Under the pieces are notes generated by a model. That model made no database searches, was not told where the DNA came from, and saw only the letters and a program-made list of their open reading frames with translations. DNA of 35,282 nt, from the NCBI GenBank assembly GCA_903929815.1, contig CAIYWD010000201.1, forward strand, positions 1 to 35,282, read 5' to 3'. Both the position numbers and the translations under genes were made by a program. The DNA is from an uncultured beta proteobacterium. Its GTDB lineage: Bacteria > Pseudomonadota > Gammaproteobacteria > Burkholderiales > Burkholderiaceae_C. Positions 23,638-32,560 of the stretch are shown here, piece by piece; the stretch's first letter is position 1; each line of letters opens with the position of its first letter.

Positions 23638-25803
23638 TCACTCCAACTTTGAATTAAGGCTGTTGCGTATGGCCTGTTGAACGACCTTATCCAGGACACT
23701 ATCGACCATCGATTGTTCCGCTAGTATGCGTAATGTGTTGTTTGCCAACATTTTGTCAAGAGAACGGCGTGTCATGGACTGAGTTTGACCATGAACACTG
23801 GTGAACAAAAACATGGTGCTCTGTGGGCTAATCCAGGTCAGTTGTGTTCGTAACCACGCGCCTTTCACCCACATTTCAACCCAGTGCCCTACTGCTGGAA
23901 GCGCTGTGGGTGCTGAATGTGTGGGGTCTTGTAGGGCGGATTTTACGGTTGTAAAAGTGTCATCGTCGGGCAAATCCATAAACCCTGAGGCCTTGACTTC
24001 GGCGGGGGCCACCCAGTGATCATGCGGTGATGTCAAGTTCGTTGTCAAACCCTGGGCGGTTTTGACAGACGCTGCGTCGTCACGCACTTTAGCTGGTTTA
24101 AAGGCTTGTGCGTGTAATTTCATCAAAATGTCAAAAAATTCGCTGGTTTTGACGGTTGGATAATCAATCAGCTTAAGGCCTTCACGCAGCTTTGACAATA
24201 AACGCGGCACCAACTTGGTCAGCTTGGCCACATTACTGCACGTCAAATGGGGCTGGGCACTCCATAACAAAACGTTCACCAGTTCTTTGTAATGCCCAGG
24301 ATCATCGGTGTCTGTACCGTGCTGCACTTCAGCAAACGCCATCACTTGTGCCCAGGGGCCATATAAAAATTCAGCCACACTGGTGGGAACGCGATGCAGT
24401 TCAGGTAATTGTTCCAGCGCAGAGACCATTTTTCTGGCGATCAAATGACGCTCTTCAGCTTCTTGCAGTGCCTTCACCGCGCTGTCCTTCTGACCATTGT
24501 GTTTGCATTGACCAGAATCTGCTTTCCACATGGCCTGCATGTTGTTTAACGCCAGTTCGAATGGTTCAGCGTTAAGAATGGGCTGCTTGCCCAATGGCAC
24601 CACACATCGGTACAACGACATCAGAAACGCCCCAAACTCAGGCGTATCCACCGAGCCAAAAGCCAGTCCACGCTGGGTCAATTCAAACAGCAATCGTCTG
24701 GCCGGATGATGGTTATCGCTAAAAAAACAAGGATCCACCAAAACCAGACGCAACAGGGCAGGCTCCAGATTTTCAATGACGCGACGGATAGGCTCCAGCA
24801 AACGCGTATCATGCACCAGGTTTTCTACCATCAAGGACACTACATCAAGATTAAGCGCCTGACTGGTATGGCGATACTCCAGCATTAACTGTTGGCGTAC
24901 CAGATGAGGCGCTGAGTCTTGCAAGGCAACATCAGGCGGTGGACATTTTTCAATGCTCGCCACCTGTTGATCGACTTGCTGCCTCTCTTTGGGGGTATTG
25001 AATGCAGTTGGCATCGTGGTGTCAAATTTCGTCGAGGGATGCACCTGCTGTGTCGCATCTGAACTCATTTCTCCGGCGATCGAGCGCATGCCCTCAAGTG
25101 TCACATGCTGGGACTGGCTTGGCAATTCCAATGCTGCCTTGGCGTGTCCTTCAGCCTTTACTGCAACCAAAGGCACCACACCCTGTTCACGCAAGTACTT
25201 GGTCAAGCCAGCATACAGTGCCAATAAGGCTTTGCCAAGGGCTACAGGCACATGATGAATCCAGTCCGTGCGAATCTGCTGCGGCACCAAGGCTTGTATC
25301 AGCAACTCCTGCAAGCTAGTCACATAAACCAAAGGGCGCAAAGGGTTACGTTCGGGTCTGATGGTCGATAAATTCAACAAGGCACAGATGTAGGCGTTCA
25401 GTTCATCCAAGGCTGCTTCGGTGGTCTGCGTGGACATTTGGAGTACGCAGGTCAACGCCATCTGCTCTTGTGCCTGGGCCGCATTCAGGCCCTGCAACTG
25501 TCCGTAGTGCCATTCGTCCTTCGCAAGAGATGCAAATTGCGAATCCAGCCTGCGTTTTTTATGAAAATTGTCTCTCAGCAAAGGTGTAAAACGCTCTGCC
25601 AATGCCTTGCCTTTGCTGTCGAGCAGCTTGAGACTAAGTCGGTGCTGATCCTGTTCTATCACGTTGGGCGCGTGCAATGCGCTTTCTTCCAGTTTGCGCC
25701 GTACTGCAGACAACACTTCCAGCAGCAAGGGTTTGCCATCAAGTGCTGCCTGCTCCAGGATATCCTGAAACAAAGCCTGACGTTGTTGTCGTAAATCAAC
25801 CAT
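23638..25803 (-). CDS. DUF1631 family protein
   Basis: This 721-residue cytoplasmic protein resembles the DUF1631 family of beta- and gamma-proteobacteria, whose function I do not know. Seen: an N-terminal helical region (ALFQDILEQAALDGKPLLLEVL, residues about 9-30), repeated Leu-rich helices throughout, RRLLFELTQRGLAFG in the middle, and a C-terminal beta-rich stretch (GHWVEMWVKGAWLRTQLTW, TMFLFTSVHGQ). That stretch is reminiscent of a PilZ-like barrel, but I do not see the full RxxxR and D/NxSxxG c-di-GMP motifs. No signal peptide or membrane segment. I chose the ATG over a GTG two codons earlier; neither has a good ribosome binding site. The promoter region overlaps a box A/box C repeat. 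Confidence 0.8.
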   Translation of the reverse strand: MVDLRQQRQALFQDILEQAALDGKPLLLEVLSAVRRKLEESALHAPNVIEQDQHRLSLKLLDSKGKALAERFTPLLRDNFHKKRRLDSQFASLAKDEWHYGQLQGLNAAQAQEQMALTCVLQMSTQTTEAALDELNAYICALLNLSTIRPERNPLRPLVYVTSLQELLIQALVPQQIRTDWIHHVPVALGKALLALYAGLTKYLREQGVVPLVAVKAEGHAKAALELPSQSQHVTLEGMRSIAGEMSSDATQQVHPSTKFDTTMPTAFNTPKERQQVDQQVASIEKCPPPDVALQDSAPHLVRQQLMLEYRHTSQALNLDVVSLMVENLVHDTRLLEPIRRVIENLEPALLRLVLVDPCFFSDNHHPARRLLFELTQRGLAFGSVDTPEFGAFLMSLYRCVVPLGKQPILNAEPFELALNNMQAMWKADSGQCKHNGQKDSAVKALQEAEERHLIARKMVSALEQLPELHRVPTSVAEFLYGPWAQVMAFAEVQHGTDTDDPGHYKELVNVLLWSAQPHLTCSNVAKLTKLVPRLLSKLREGLKLIDYPTVKTSEFFDILMKLHAQAFKPAKVRDDAASVKTAQGLTTNLTSPHDHWVAPAEVKASGFMDLPDDDTFTTVKSALQDPTHSAPTALPAVGHWVEMWVKGAWLRTQLTWISPQSTMFLFTSVHGQTQSMTRRSLDKMLANNTLRILAEQSMVDSVLDKVVQQAIRNSLNSKLE

Positions 25804-25847
25804 TTGCACGTTTAGGATAGGGTCAACAATACGTTTTACTTTTGGAT

Positions 25848-25911
25848 CGTCAGATTTGTGCGCACTGCGTCGTTACAAATGACTGATGCGCCTGGCATGG
25901 CATCCCAACTT
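25848..25911 (+). repeat. Box C repeat, collapsed copy
   Basis: CGTCAGATTTGTGCGCACTG, then CGTCGTTACAAAT, a short GACTGAT and GCGCCTGGCAT(G)GCATCCCAACT follow the same order as the reverse complement of 35187-35280. About 27 bases around the centre are missing. The loss removes the hairpin tip of the palindrome. Confidence 0.8.
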
Positions 25912-26005
25912 TAAATGCCATAGCTTTCCAATCCACCCCGAATTATGAAACACGCCCTGGGATTCTGCCTGCTTTTGGCACAGCCAATCCAATGCGTGCA
26001 AGATG

Positions 26006-26040
26006 CTCGCGCTCCCAAAAGCTGTGCTATTATTTTTGCA
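26006..26040 (-). repeat. Partial AGTAGCTATT-family repeat
   Basis: GCTATTATTTTTGCAGT matches GCTATTATTTTTGTAGT in the trpF copy with one mismatch, preceded by a shorter, less similar G/C module. It is probably a degraded copy. Confidence 0.4.
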
Positions 26041-26106
26041 GTATTTCATATTAACGACCCAATGCAAAACTTAGGGTTGACCATATATCCTGGCCCTGTT
26101 TGTATG

Positions 26107-27768
26107 TTAGCGCAATGCCTTGAATCGTACACGCTTGGGCTTGGCACCTTCTTCACCCAGTCGCGAACGCTTGTCAGCTTCGTATTCGTGGTAATTACCA
26201 TCAAAAAATGTCCATTGGCTATTGCCCTCGCACGCAAGAATGTGAGTTGCAATACGATCTAAAAACCAGCGGTCATGGCTGATGACCATGATAGAACCCG
26301 CAAATTCTAAAAGAGCTTCTTCAAGCGCACGCAAGGTTTCAACATCTAGGTCGTTGGAAGGTTCATCAAGCATCAGCACATTGCCGCCAGCAATCAGGGT
26401 TTTGGCCAAATGCAGACGGCCACGTTCACCGCCCGACAGTGTACCCACACGTTTTTGCTGATCAGCCCCATTGAAATTGAAACGACCGCAATAGGCACGG
26501 CTGGCCATGGTAAATTTGCCGATGTTAATCATATCAAGCCCACCTGAGACATCTTCCCAAACGGTTTTTTCATTGCTCAAGTCGTCGCGGTGTTGATCGA
26601 CAAACGCCATTTTGACAGTAGAACCTATGTGGACAGTGCCACTGTCAGGCTGCTGCTGGCCAGAAATCATGCGAAACAAGGTGGATTTGCCAGCACCGTT
26701 GGGGCCAATAATGCCCACAATAGCACCTGCTGGCACTTGAAAGCTCAAGTTGTCAATCAGCAAACGATCTCCAAATGACTTGCTCACGTTGGAAAATTCA
26801 ATGACATCGTTGCCCAGACGGTCGGCCACTGGAATAAAAATTTCGTTGGTTTCGTTGCGTTTTTGGTATTCAAAATCAGACAGTTCCTCAAACCGTGCCA
26901 AGCGGGCCTTGCTTTTGGCCTGACGCGCCTTGGGATTTTGACGTGACCATTCCAGCTCTTTTTTCAAGGCCTTGGCGCGAGACTCCTCGCTTTTTTGTTC
27001 CAGTGCCAAACGCGCCTGCTTTTGTTCCAGCCATGAACTGTAATTGCCCTTGTAGGGAATACCAACGCCTCGGTCAAGCTCAAGAATCCACTCGGCAGCA
27101 TTGTCCAGAAAATAACGATCATGGGTGATGGCGACTACTGTGCCCGAATAGCGTTGCAAAAATTGCTCAAGCCAATCAACAGATTCAGCGTCTAGGTGGT
27201 TGGTAGGTTCGTCTAGCAGCAGCATGTCAGGGTGCGAGAGTAACAAGCGGCACAGCGCTACACGACGTTTTTCGCCACCTGATAACAAGGCAATTTTTGC
27301 ATCCCAGGGTGGAAGGCGAAGTGCATCGGCAGCAATTTCCAGTTGATGTTCAGAATCTGCTCCTGCTGTGGCAATGATGGCCTCAAGCTCTGCTTGCTCA
27401 ACTGCCAAAGCATCAAAATCTGCATTGTCCTCACCATAAGCCACATAGACTTCTTCAAGGCGTGCCTTGGCGGACAACACTTTGCCCATGCCAGCTTCAA
27501 TGCTTTCACGCACATTTTGGGCAGGGTCAAGTTGAGGTTCTTGAGGCAAATAACCAATGTTCAAGCCAGGCATGGGCAGCGCTTCTCCCTCAATGTCTTT
27601 ATCAAGCCCTGCCATGATTTTCAGCAGGGTTGATTTGCCAGAGCCGTTGGTGCCAAGCACACCAATTTTGGCACCAGGGAAAAAGCTCAGCGAAATATTC
27701 TTGAGAATATGGCGCTTAGGCGGCACCATTTTGCCAACGCTGTTCATTGTAAAAACGTATTGAGCCAT
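26107..27768 (-). CDS. ettA: Energy-dependent translational throttle protein EttA (ABC-F ATPase)
   Basis: This 553-residue soluble ABC-F protein binds the ribosomal E site and gates the first elongation step according to ATP/ADP. Seen: two ABC domains with Walker A GTNGSGKST (39-47) and GPNGAGKST, signatures LSGGEKRR and LSGGERGR, and Walker B LLLDEPTNHLD and LMLDEPSNDLD. The linker between them is charged (KALKKELEWSRQNPKARQAKSKARLARFEEL, given as positions about 265-295). The first domain carries the insertion typical of EttA (the arm that contacts L1). No membrane segments. It lies downstream of accD on the same strand, separated by 275 bases of repeats, and has no obvious Shine-Dalgarno. 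Confidence 0.96.
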   Translation of the reverse strand: MAQYVFTMNSVGKMVPPKRHILKNISLSFFPGAKIGVLGTNGSGKSTLLKIMAGLDKDIEGEALPMPGLNIGYLPQEPQLDPAQNVRESIEAGMGKVLSAKARLEEVYVAYGEDNADFDALAVEQAELEAIIATAGADSEHQLEIAADALRLPPWDAKIALLSGGEKRRVALCRLLLSHPDMLLLDEPTNHLDAESVDWLEQFLQRYSGTVVAITHDRYFLDNAAEWILELDRGVGIPYKGNYSSWLEQKQARLALEQKSEESRAKALKKELEWSRQNPKARQAKSKARLARFEELSDFEYQKRNETNEIFIPVADRLGNDVIEFSNVSKSFGDRLLIDNLSFQVPAGAIVGIIGPNGAGKSTLFRMISGQQQPDSGTVHIGSTVKMAFVDQHRDDLSNEKTVWEDVSGGLDMINIGKFTMASRAYCGRFNFNGADQQKRVGTLSGGERGRLHLAKTLIAGGNVLMLDEPSNDLDVETLRALEEALLEFAGSIMVISHDRWFLDRIATHILACEGNSQWTFFDGNYHEYEADKRSRLGEEGAKPKRVRFKALR

Positions 27769-27893
27769 ATAACGATCACTAAAAATTGAAAAGAGCGGAT
27801 TATCCTGGATTCCTCGGTTGAGCGCTTATTATCTTCACTAAACCTTTATGCAAATTGATATTTATGACTTCGATGGAGTTCACCCAATCAGAC

Positions 27894-27930
27894 CTTATTG
27901 TTGACCATATCCTGAGTGATGAACAATAAG
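27894..27930. repeat. Box A repeat with CTTATTGTT/AACAATAAG hairpin
   Basis: CTTATTGTTGACCATATCCT (27894 onward) is an exact reverse box A. Its first nine bases pair perfectly with AACAATAAG at 27922-27930, which is also the edge of the adjoining box B. This gives a nine-pair stem with a 19-base loop followed by six T on the plus strand. On that strand it resembles a terminator, but neighbouring genes run the other way. Confidence 0.7.
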
Positions 27931-28035
27931 TTTTTTACTTCATAATTTCAAAAACTGTAGCGCTTAACACAATACCAGAGCGCGTTATAGCCGAATTTTG
28001 TACATTTTTTGACTAGAAAACTTTCCGTTAAACGC
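27922..28035 (-). repeat. Box B dispersed repeat, copy 2 (accD-ettA spacer)
   Basis: The reverse complement of this segment aligns with the copy upstream of pta along its full length, with the invariant core CGCGCTCTGGTATTG. It starts nine bases after the accD stop on the transcribed strand. Confidence 0.8.
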
Positions 28036-28043
28036 TGAGCCAA

Positions 28044-28916
28044 TTATGCGACGGCATCCGCACTTTGTCGGGTCAACATGGCTAGGGTACTGGCAATGGT
28101 TTTTCGCAGTTCGCGACGGTCACAAATGAAGTCCACCGCACCTTTGGATTGCAAAAATTCGGCGCGCTGAAAGCCTTCAGGCAATGTCACACGCACGGTC
28201 GATTCAATCACACGCGGCCCGGCAAACCCAATCAGTGCTTTTGGCTCGGCAATCACCACATCACCCAAAAAGGCAAAACCGGCGCTCACCCCCCCCATCG
28301 TGGGATCCGTCAATACGCTGATGTAGGGCAAGCCTTTTTTGGCCAAGTGAGTGAGCGAAGCATTGGTCTTGGCCATCTGCATGAGGGAAAGCAAGCCTTC
28401 TTGCATTCGGGCGCCACCAGTGGCCGTAAAGCACACAAACGGGACTTTTTGCTCGATAGCGGTATGAACACCGCGAACAAAGCGCTCTCCCACCACCGAA
28501 CCCATGCTGCCGCCCATGAATTCAAATTCAAAACAGGCTGCCACCAAGCCAATGCCCATGACCGCACCGCCCATGACTACCAGGGCATCGGTCTCGCCCG
28601 TGTGATCAAGTGCGTCCCTGAGCCGATCGACATATTTGCGACTGTCCTTGAATTTGAGTGGATCAACAGGTAAAACGTCCTGGCCTAATTCATAGCTGCC
28701 TTCGTTGTCAAGAAAAACGCTGAGCCGTGTACGTGCGCTGATGCGGTGGTGATGGCTGCAACTTGGGCAAACATTCTGGTTTTGTTCCAGATCGGTTTTA
28801 TAGAGCACACTGTCACAGGCAGGGCATTTGATCCATACACCCTCGGGGACGCTGCGCCGATCTTTGGGGTTGGTATGCTGAATTTTGGGAGGGAGTAGTT
28901 TTTCAAGCCAACTCAT
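28044..28916 (-). CDS. accD: Acetyl-CoA carboxylase carboxyltransferase subunit beta
   Basis: AccD pairs with AccA to move the carboxyl group from carboxybiotin to acetyl-CoA, making malonyl-CoA for fatty-acid synthesis. Seen: an N-terminal zinc ribbon with Cys31, Cys34, Cys50 and Cys53 ([19 protein letters not shown]), then the crotonase-like domain with [35 protein letters not shown] and [14 protein letters not shown]. Length of 290 residues is normal. Its ATG lies 14 bases inside the end of trpA and is preceded by GGAG. The trpFBA-accD linkage is conserved in Burkholderiales. Confidence 0.98.
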   Translation of the reverse strand: MSWLEKLLPPKIQHTNPKDRRSVPEGVWIKCPACDSVLYKTDLEQNQNVCPSCSHHHRISARTRLSVFLDNEGSYELGQDVLPVDPLKFKDSRKYVDRLRDALDHTGETDALVVMGGAVMGIGLVAACFEFEFMGGSMGSVVGERFVRGVHTAIEQKVPFVCFTATGGARMQEGLLSLMQMAKTNASLTHLAKKGLPYISVLTDPTMGGVSAGFAFLGDVVIAEPKALIGFAGPRVIESTVRVTLPEGFQRAEFLQSKGAVDFICDRRELRKTIASTLAMLTRQSADAVA

Positions 28917-29754
28917 GCAGTCGCTCCAGTGTTGAGGAATCCAGTGCAGAACGAATGTCGCTCAGAAAAGCCTGTGCCATCGTACACACCAAGTTTTTGG
29001 GCTGATGGTCAATGAGTTCAATGATGCGGCTGCCAATGACCACGGCATCGGCCACCTGAGCAATCACGCACGCAGTGGCAGCATCACGAATGCCAAAACC
29101 CACGCCCAACGGTAATGTGAGATGCTGGCGAATGCGCAAAAGCATGGTCTTGACCGCTTCAGTATCCAGCGCCCCCGACCCTGTCACGCCTTTGAGCGAG
29201 ACGTAATACACATAACCACTGGCAATCCGTGCCACTTGCGCCATGCGAGCATCGGTGCTGGTGGGCGCAAGCAAAAAAATCAGGTCAAGGCCGTGGCTAC
29301 GAAGGTCTTTGGCAAAATCTTCACATTCTTCGGGGGGGTAATCCACAATCAGAACGCCATCCACACCTGCTGCTGCAGCCTCCTGAACAAAGGCACTACC
29401 CTGTTGATTGGCGGTGTGCTTTTGGTTATAGCGCTCAACAGGGTTGGCATAGCCCATCAGCACGACGGGCGTACTCTGATTTTGAGAGCGGAAGTCGCGC
29501 ACCATGTCTAGCACGCGGGCTAATCCGATTCCAAAAGACAAGGCACGGTCGCTGGCTTTTTGAATCACCGGGCCATCAGCGCTGGGGTCAGAAAACGGCA
29601 CACCCAACTCAATCACATCAGCACCACCGGCCACCATGGCGTGCATCAAATCGGGCGTGATGTCTGCATAGGGGAAACCTGCGGTCACAAACGGAATCAA
29701 GGCTTTGCGACCCTGTGCTTTGAGTTTTGAAAAGGTTGTGGCAATGCGACTCAT
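28903..29754 (-). CDS. trpA: Tryptophan synthase alpha chain
   Basis: TrpA cleaves indole-3-glycerol phosphate to indole and glyceraldehyde 3-phosphate, passing indole to TrpB. Catalytic residues match E. coli numbering: Glu49 and Asp60 in [18 protein letters not shown]. Also seen: [25 protein letters not shown] and the phosphate-binding [10 protein letters not shown] and [10 protein letters not shown]. Length is 283 residues. The start overlaps the trpB stop as ATGA, supporting one-to-one coupled synthesis of the complex. Confidence 0.98.
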   Translation of the reverse strand: MSRIATTFSKLKAQGRKALIPFVTAGFPYADITPDLMHAMVAGGADVIELGVPFSDPSADGPVIQKASDRALSFGIGLARVLDMVRDFRSQNQSTPVVLMGYANPVERYNQKHTANQQGSAFVQEAAAAGVDGVLIVDYPPEECEDFAKDLRSHGLDLIFLLAPTSTDARMAQVARIASGYVYYVSLKGVTGSGALDTEAVKTMLLRIRQHLTLPLGVGFGIRDAATACVIAQVADAVVIGSRIIELIDHQPKNLVCTMAQAFLSDIRSALDSSTLERLHELA

Positions 29755-31019
29755 GGTGTCGTGCTTCCTTTGACAGACTGGCCTTGGCAGCTTGGGCGGC
29801 AGAAAAAATCGGCGTGAGACAAGTCGGCTACAGTGCCAATGTCTTTGTCGCCACGGCCTGATAAATTGACCAGGATGGATTGGTCAGTGCGCATGGTTTT
29901 GGCCAACTGCATGGCGTAAGCCACAGCGTGACTGGATTCCAGCGCAGGAATGATGCCCTCAGTTTTACACAAGTAATGAAAGGCATAGAGTGCTTCGGTG
30001 TCGGTGATGCCTACATACTGGGCGCGACCCACGTCGTACAGAAATGAATGCTCAGGGCCAACACCCGGGTAATCCAGCCCCGCGCTGACGCTGTGGGTTG
30101 GTGTCACCTGGCCGTTGTCGTCTTGCAGCACATAGGTGCGGTTGCCATGCAGCACACCGGGACTTCCGCGCTGGATGGACGCAGCATGTTGGCCACTGTC
30201 CAGGCCTGCGCCGGCAGCTTCCACGCCAATCAATTGCGTGTTCTTGTAAGCAATGTAGGGGTAAAAAATGCCCATGGCGTTAGAACCGCCGCCCACGCAG
30301 GCCACCACGACATCGGGTTGGGTGCTGGTGCAGCCAGCGCTTTGAAGCATTTCTGGCATTTGTACCAGACATTCTTTGCCAATCACACTTTGAAAGTCTC
30401 TGACCATCATGGGGTAGGGGTGCGGGCCTGCCACCGTTCCGATGATGTAAAACGTGTCATCTACATGGGTCACCCAGTCTCGCATGGCTTCGTTCAAGGC
30501 ATCTTTGAGCGTCTTGCTGCCAGACTCCACAGGAACCACAGTGGCATTCAGCAACTTCATGCGATAGACATTGGGACTTTGGCGCTTGATGTCTTCACTG
30601 CCCATATACACCACACATTCCAGACCGTAGCGTGCGCAGATGGTGGCAGTGGCCACACCGTGCTGGCCTGCGCCGGTTTCAGCAATGACACGTTTTTTGC
30701 CCATGCGTTGGCATAGCATGGCCTGGCCGATGGTGTTGTTGATTTTGTGCGCACCCGTGTGGTTCAAGTCTTCTCGCTTGAGGAAAATTTGCGCGCCCCC
30801 GTGTTCTCGGCTCATTCGGGCTGCATGATAGATGGGCGATGGGCGACCGACAAAATGGGCAAGTTCGGACGCAAACTCAGCCATGAAGGCGGTGTCAAAC
30901 TGGTATTTTGCGTAAGCATCCTTGAGTTCGTTGATGGCATGCGTCAGGGTTTCTGACACAAAACTGCCACCATAAATGCCAAAGTGGCCTTGGGGGTCAG
31001 GTTGTTGGTAGTCAAACAT
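29751..31019 (-). CDS. trpB: Tryptophan synthase beta chain
   Basis: TrpB is the PLP enzyme joining indole and serine to form tryptophan. Seen: [20 protein letters not shown] with the PLP lysine at Lys92, [16 protein letters not shown], the phosphate-binding [10 protein letters not shown], and NLSGRGDKD near the C terminus. At 422 residues it is slightly longer than usual, owing to a polar tail. The ATG follows trpF by 21 bases, and the spacer (TTTCCCCCCAAAAATCACC) has no Shine-Dalgarno, so it may rely on re-initiation after trpF. Confidence 0.98.
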   Translation of the reverse strand: MFDYQQPDPQGHFGIYGGSFVSETLTHAINELKDAYAKYQFDTAFMAEFASELAHFVGRPSPIYHAARMSREHGGAQIFLKREDLNHTGAHKINNTIGQAMLCQRMGKKRVIAETGAGQHGVATATICARYGLECVVYMGSEDIKRQSPNVYRMKLLNATVVPVESGSKTLKDALNEAMRDWVTHVDDTFYIIGTVAGPHPYPMMVRDFQSVIGKECLVQMPEMLQSAGCTSTQPDVVVACVGGGSNAMGIFYPYIAYKNTQLIGVEAAGAGLDSGQHAASIQRGSPGVLHGNRTYVLQDDNGQVTPTHSVSAGLDYPGVGPEHSFLYDVGRAQYVGITDTEALYAFHYLCKTEGIIPALESSHAVAYAMQLAKTMRTDQSILVNLSGRGDKDIGTVADLSHADFFCRPSCQGQSVKGSTTP

Positions 31020-31040
31020 GGTGATTTTTGGGGGGAAATA

Positions 31041-31745
31041 TCAGACAGGGTGTTGCTGGTCTGCTGTGCGTACCGCTGCAACAAATTGCGCCATTTTTTC
31101 AGCATCCTTGATGCCTTTGCAGCCCTGAACTTCAATGCCAGAGCTGACATCTACTGAAAGTGTTTGGCAACGTGTACGCACCCAAACAATACCGTCGGTC
31201 ACATTGGTAGCGTTCAGACCACCACTCAAGATAAGGTGAGCGTTCAGGTTGTTCGGAATCAGTGACCAGTTAAAGGTTTGCCCACTGCCACCGTAAGCAT
31301 CGCTGTGCGCATCCAAAAGAATGCCTTGGGCACGTGAATAATCTTGAACAAATTTGAGAAGATCAAAGTTTTGACCATCCCACTGGCCTGGAATACGCGC
31401 TGCACGCAGCCAGGGACGCTGTCCTGGGGTACAGGCGGCCTGGCATTCTTGTGAAGATTCTTCACCATGAAATTGGGCTATAGCGCCCGTCACCATTGAA
31501 CAAGTAGCTATTATTTTTGTAGTGCTTTCATTGACAAACAACAGCACAGGAGTGACAAATGGCGGCAATCTTTGGGCCAGTTCAGCAGCTCGCGGTGCAG
31601 ACACATAACGCGGACTTTTTTCGTACAACACAAAACCAATGGCATCCGCACCTGCAGCCACGGCAGCATCGACATCTTGTTCGCGTGTAAAGCCGCACAT
31701 TTTGATGCGGGTACGACGGTTTGGCAATCCAGCGGGGGTAATCAT
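31041..31745 (-). CDS. trpF: Phosphoribosylanthranilate isomerase
   Basis: TrpF performs the Amadori rearrangement of phosphoribosylanthranilate in tryptophan synthesis. Seen: the catalytic Cys in RIKMCGFT, GADAIGFVLYEKSPRYVS, AQFHGEES, the catalytic Asp in LLDAHSDAYGGSGQTFNW, LILSGGLNATNV and the phosphate loop VDVSSGIEVQGCKGIKD. Length is 234 residues from the ATG whose A is the last base of the truA TGA; a GTG one codon upstream is also possible. Unusually, the coding sequence for KIIATCSMVTGAIAQ matches a dispersed repeat family, while protein length at this site looks normal. Confidence 0.96.
   Translation of the reverse strand: MITPAGLPNRRTRIKMCGFTREQDVDAAVAAGADAIGFVLYEKSPRYVSAPRAAELAQRLPPFVTPVLLFVNESTTKIIATCSMVTGAIAQFHGEESSQECQAACTPGQRPWLRAARIPGQWDGQNFDLLKFVQDYSRAQGILLDAHSDAYGGSGQTFNWSLIPNNLNAHLILSGGLNATNVTDGIVWVRTRCQTLSVDVSSGIEVQGCKGIKDAEKMAQFVAAVRTADQQHPV
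31466..31522 (-). repeat. AGTAGCTATT-family repeat inside the trpF reading frame
   Basis: The plus strand reads GGGCTATAGCGCCCGTCACC, a short variable stretch, then AAGTAGCTATTATTTTTGTAG. The order and spacing are those of the copies at the hisD and gyrA ends. It is in frame and translated. Confidence 0.5.
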
Positions 31746-32536
31746 CACGCAGCCCCAGGCAAGCCATCCAGCAGGCCAGAATCATCTGGCAAGCCCCAGC
31801 GAGCATCGTAGCGTGGCCCCAAAAAATACAGTCCGTGAGGTGAAAACGTGGGGGCTGCAGCATCACGGTTTTTGGCTGCCAGCACATCCACCATCCAGGA
31901 AGGAGGTCTTCGACCGTCACCCACCATGATCAGGCAACCCATGATGTTGCGAATCATGTGATGCAAAAAAGCATTGGCCTCAAAAACAAAGCGCCAGTAA
32001 GCGCCACGGCGGGTGATGTCGATGTGCATCAGGTTTTTAATGGGTGAGAGTGCCTGGCAGGCACTGGCACGAAAAGAGGTGAAATCATGCTCGCCGGTCA
32101 GATGCTGTGCAGCCAGGCGCATGAGATTAATATCCAGCGGCTTGCAAACCCAGCCTACGCTTTTGTAGTCAATGCTGGGGCGAACAGGGGCATTGAGCAC
32201 AATGTAGACGTAGCGCCGCGACAAGGCACTGGCGCGGCAATGAAATTCGGGGGGCATAACCTTCGCCCATTGCACCGCAATATCATGTTTGAGAAAGGCA
32301 TTGGTACCGCGAACCCAGGCACGTTCAGGGCGATTCAAGTCAGTATCAAAATGCACCACCTGCATGAGCGCATGAACACCGGCATCGGTTCGGCCAGCGC
32401 ACAAGGTGGACACGGGTTGGCCAGAAAAAAGACGCAGGGCAAGCTCCAATTGATCTTGAACGGTCTGTCTGGATAGCTGACTTTGCCAGCCTTGGTAGGC
32501 GCTACCGCTGTAGCTGACACGCAACGCCACCCTCAC
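31745..32536 (-). CDS. truA: tRNA pseudouridine(38-40) synthase
   Basis: TruA makes pseudouridine at positions 38-40 of the tRNA anticodon arm. Seen: the start VALRVSYSGSAYQGWQSQ, the catalytic aspartate Asp51 in CAGRTDAGVHA, FHCRASALSRRYVYIV, GEHDFTSFRAS and FLHHMIRNIMGCLI. Length is 263 residues. The start codon is GTG, supported by the family's usual N terminus, though no good Shine-Dalgarno is present. Its TGA shares a base with the trpF ATG. It follows fimV after 24 bases, as in other Burkholderiales. Confidence 0.97.
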   Translation of the reverse strand: MRVALRVSYSGSAYQGWQSQLSRQTVQDQLELALRLFSGQPVSTLCAGRTDAGVHALMQVVHFDTDLNRPERAWVRGTNAFLKHDIAVQWAKVMPPEFHCRASALSRRYVYIVLNAPVRPSIDYKSVGWVCKPLDINLMRLAAQHLTGEHDFTSFRASACQALSPIKNLMHIDITRRGAYWRFVFEANAFLHHMIRNIMGCLIMVGDGRRPPSWMVDVLAAKNRDAAAPTFSPHGLYFLGPRYDARWGLPDDSGLLDGLPGAA

Positions 32537-32560
32537 GGTTTCTGCATCAAGTACACGGGG

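Larger units (their letters stand above)
25811..26093. mobile_element. Candidate MITE-like element bounded by degenerate inverted box A copies
   Basis: TTTAGGATAGGGTCAACAAT at the left and GGGTTGACCATATATCCTGG at the right are inverted, decayed copies of box A. They bracket about 283 bases with no gene, which is nearly the whole spacer between the DUF1631 and ettA genes. Inside are a collapsed box C palindrome and part of an AGTAGCTATT-family repeat. The element arrangement (box A then box C) is shared with the spacer upstream of fimV. No transposase or clear target duplication is visible. Confidence 0.35.
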
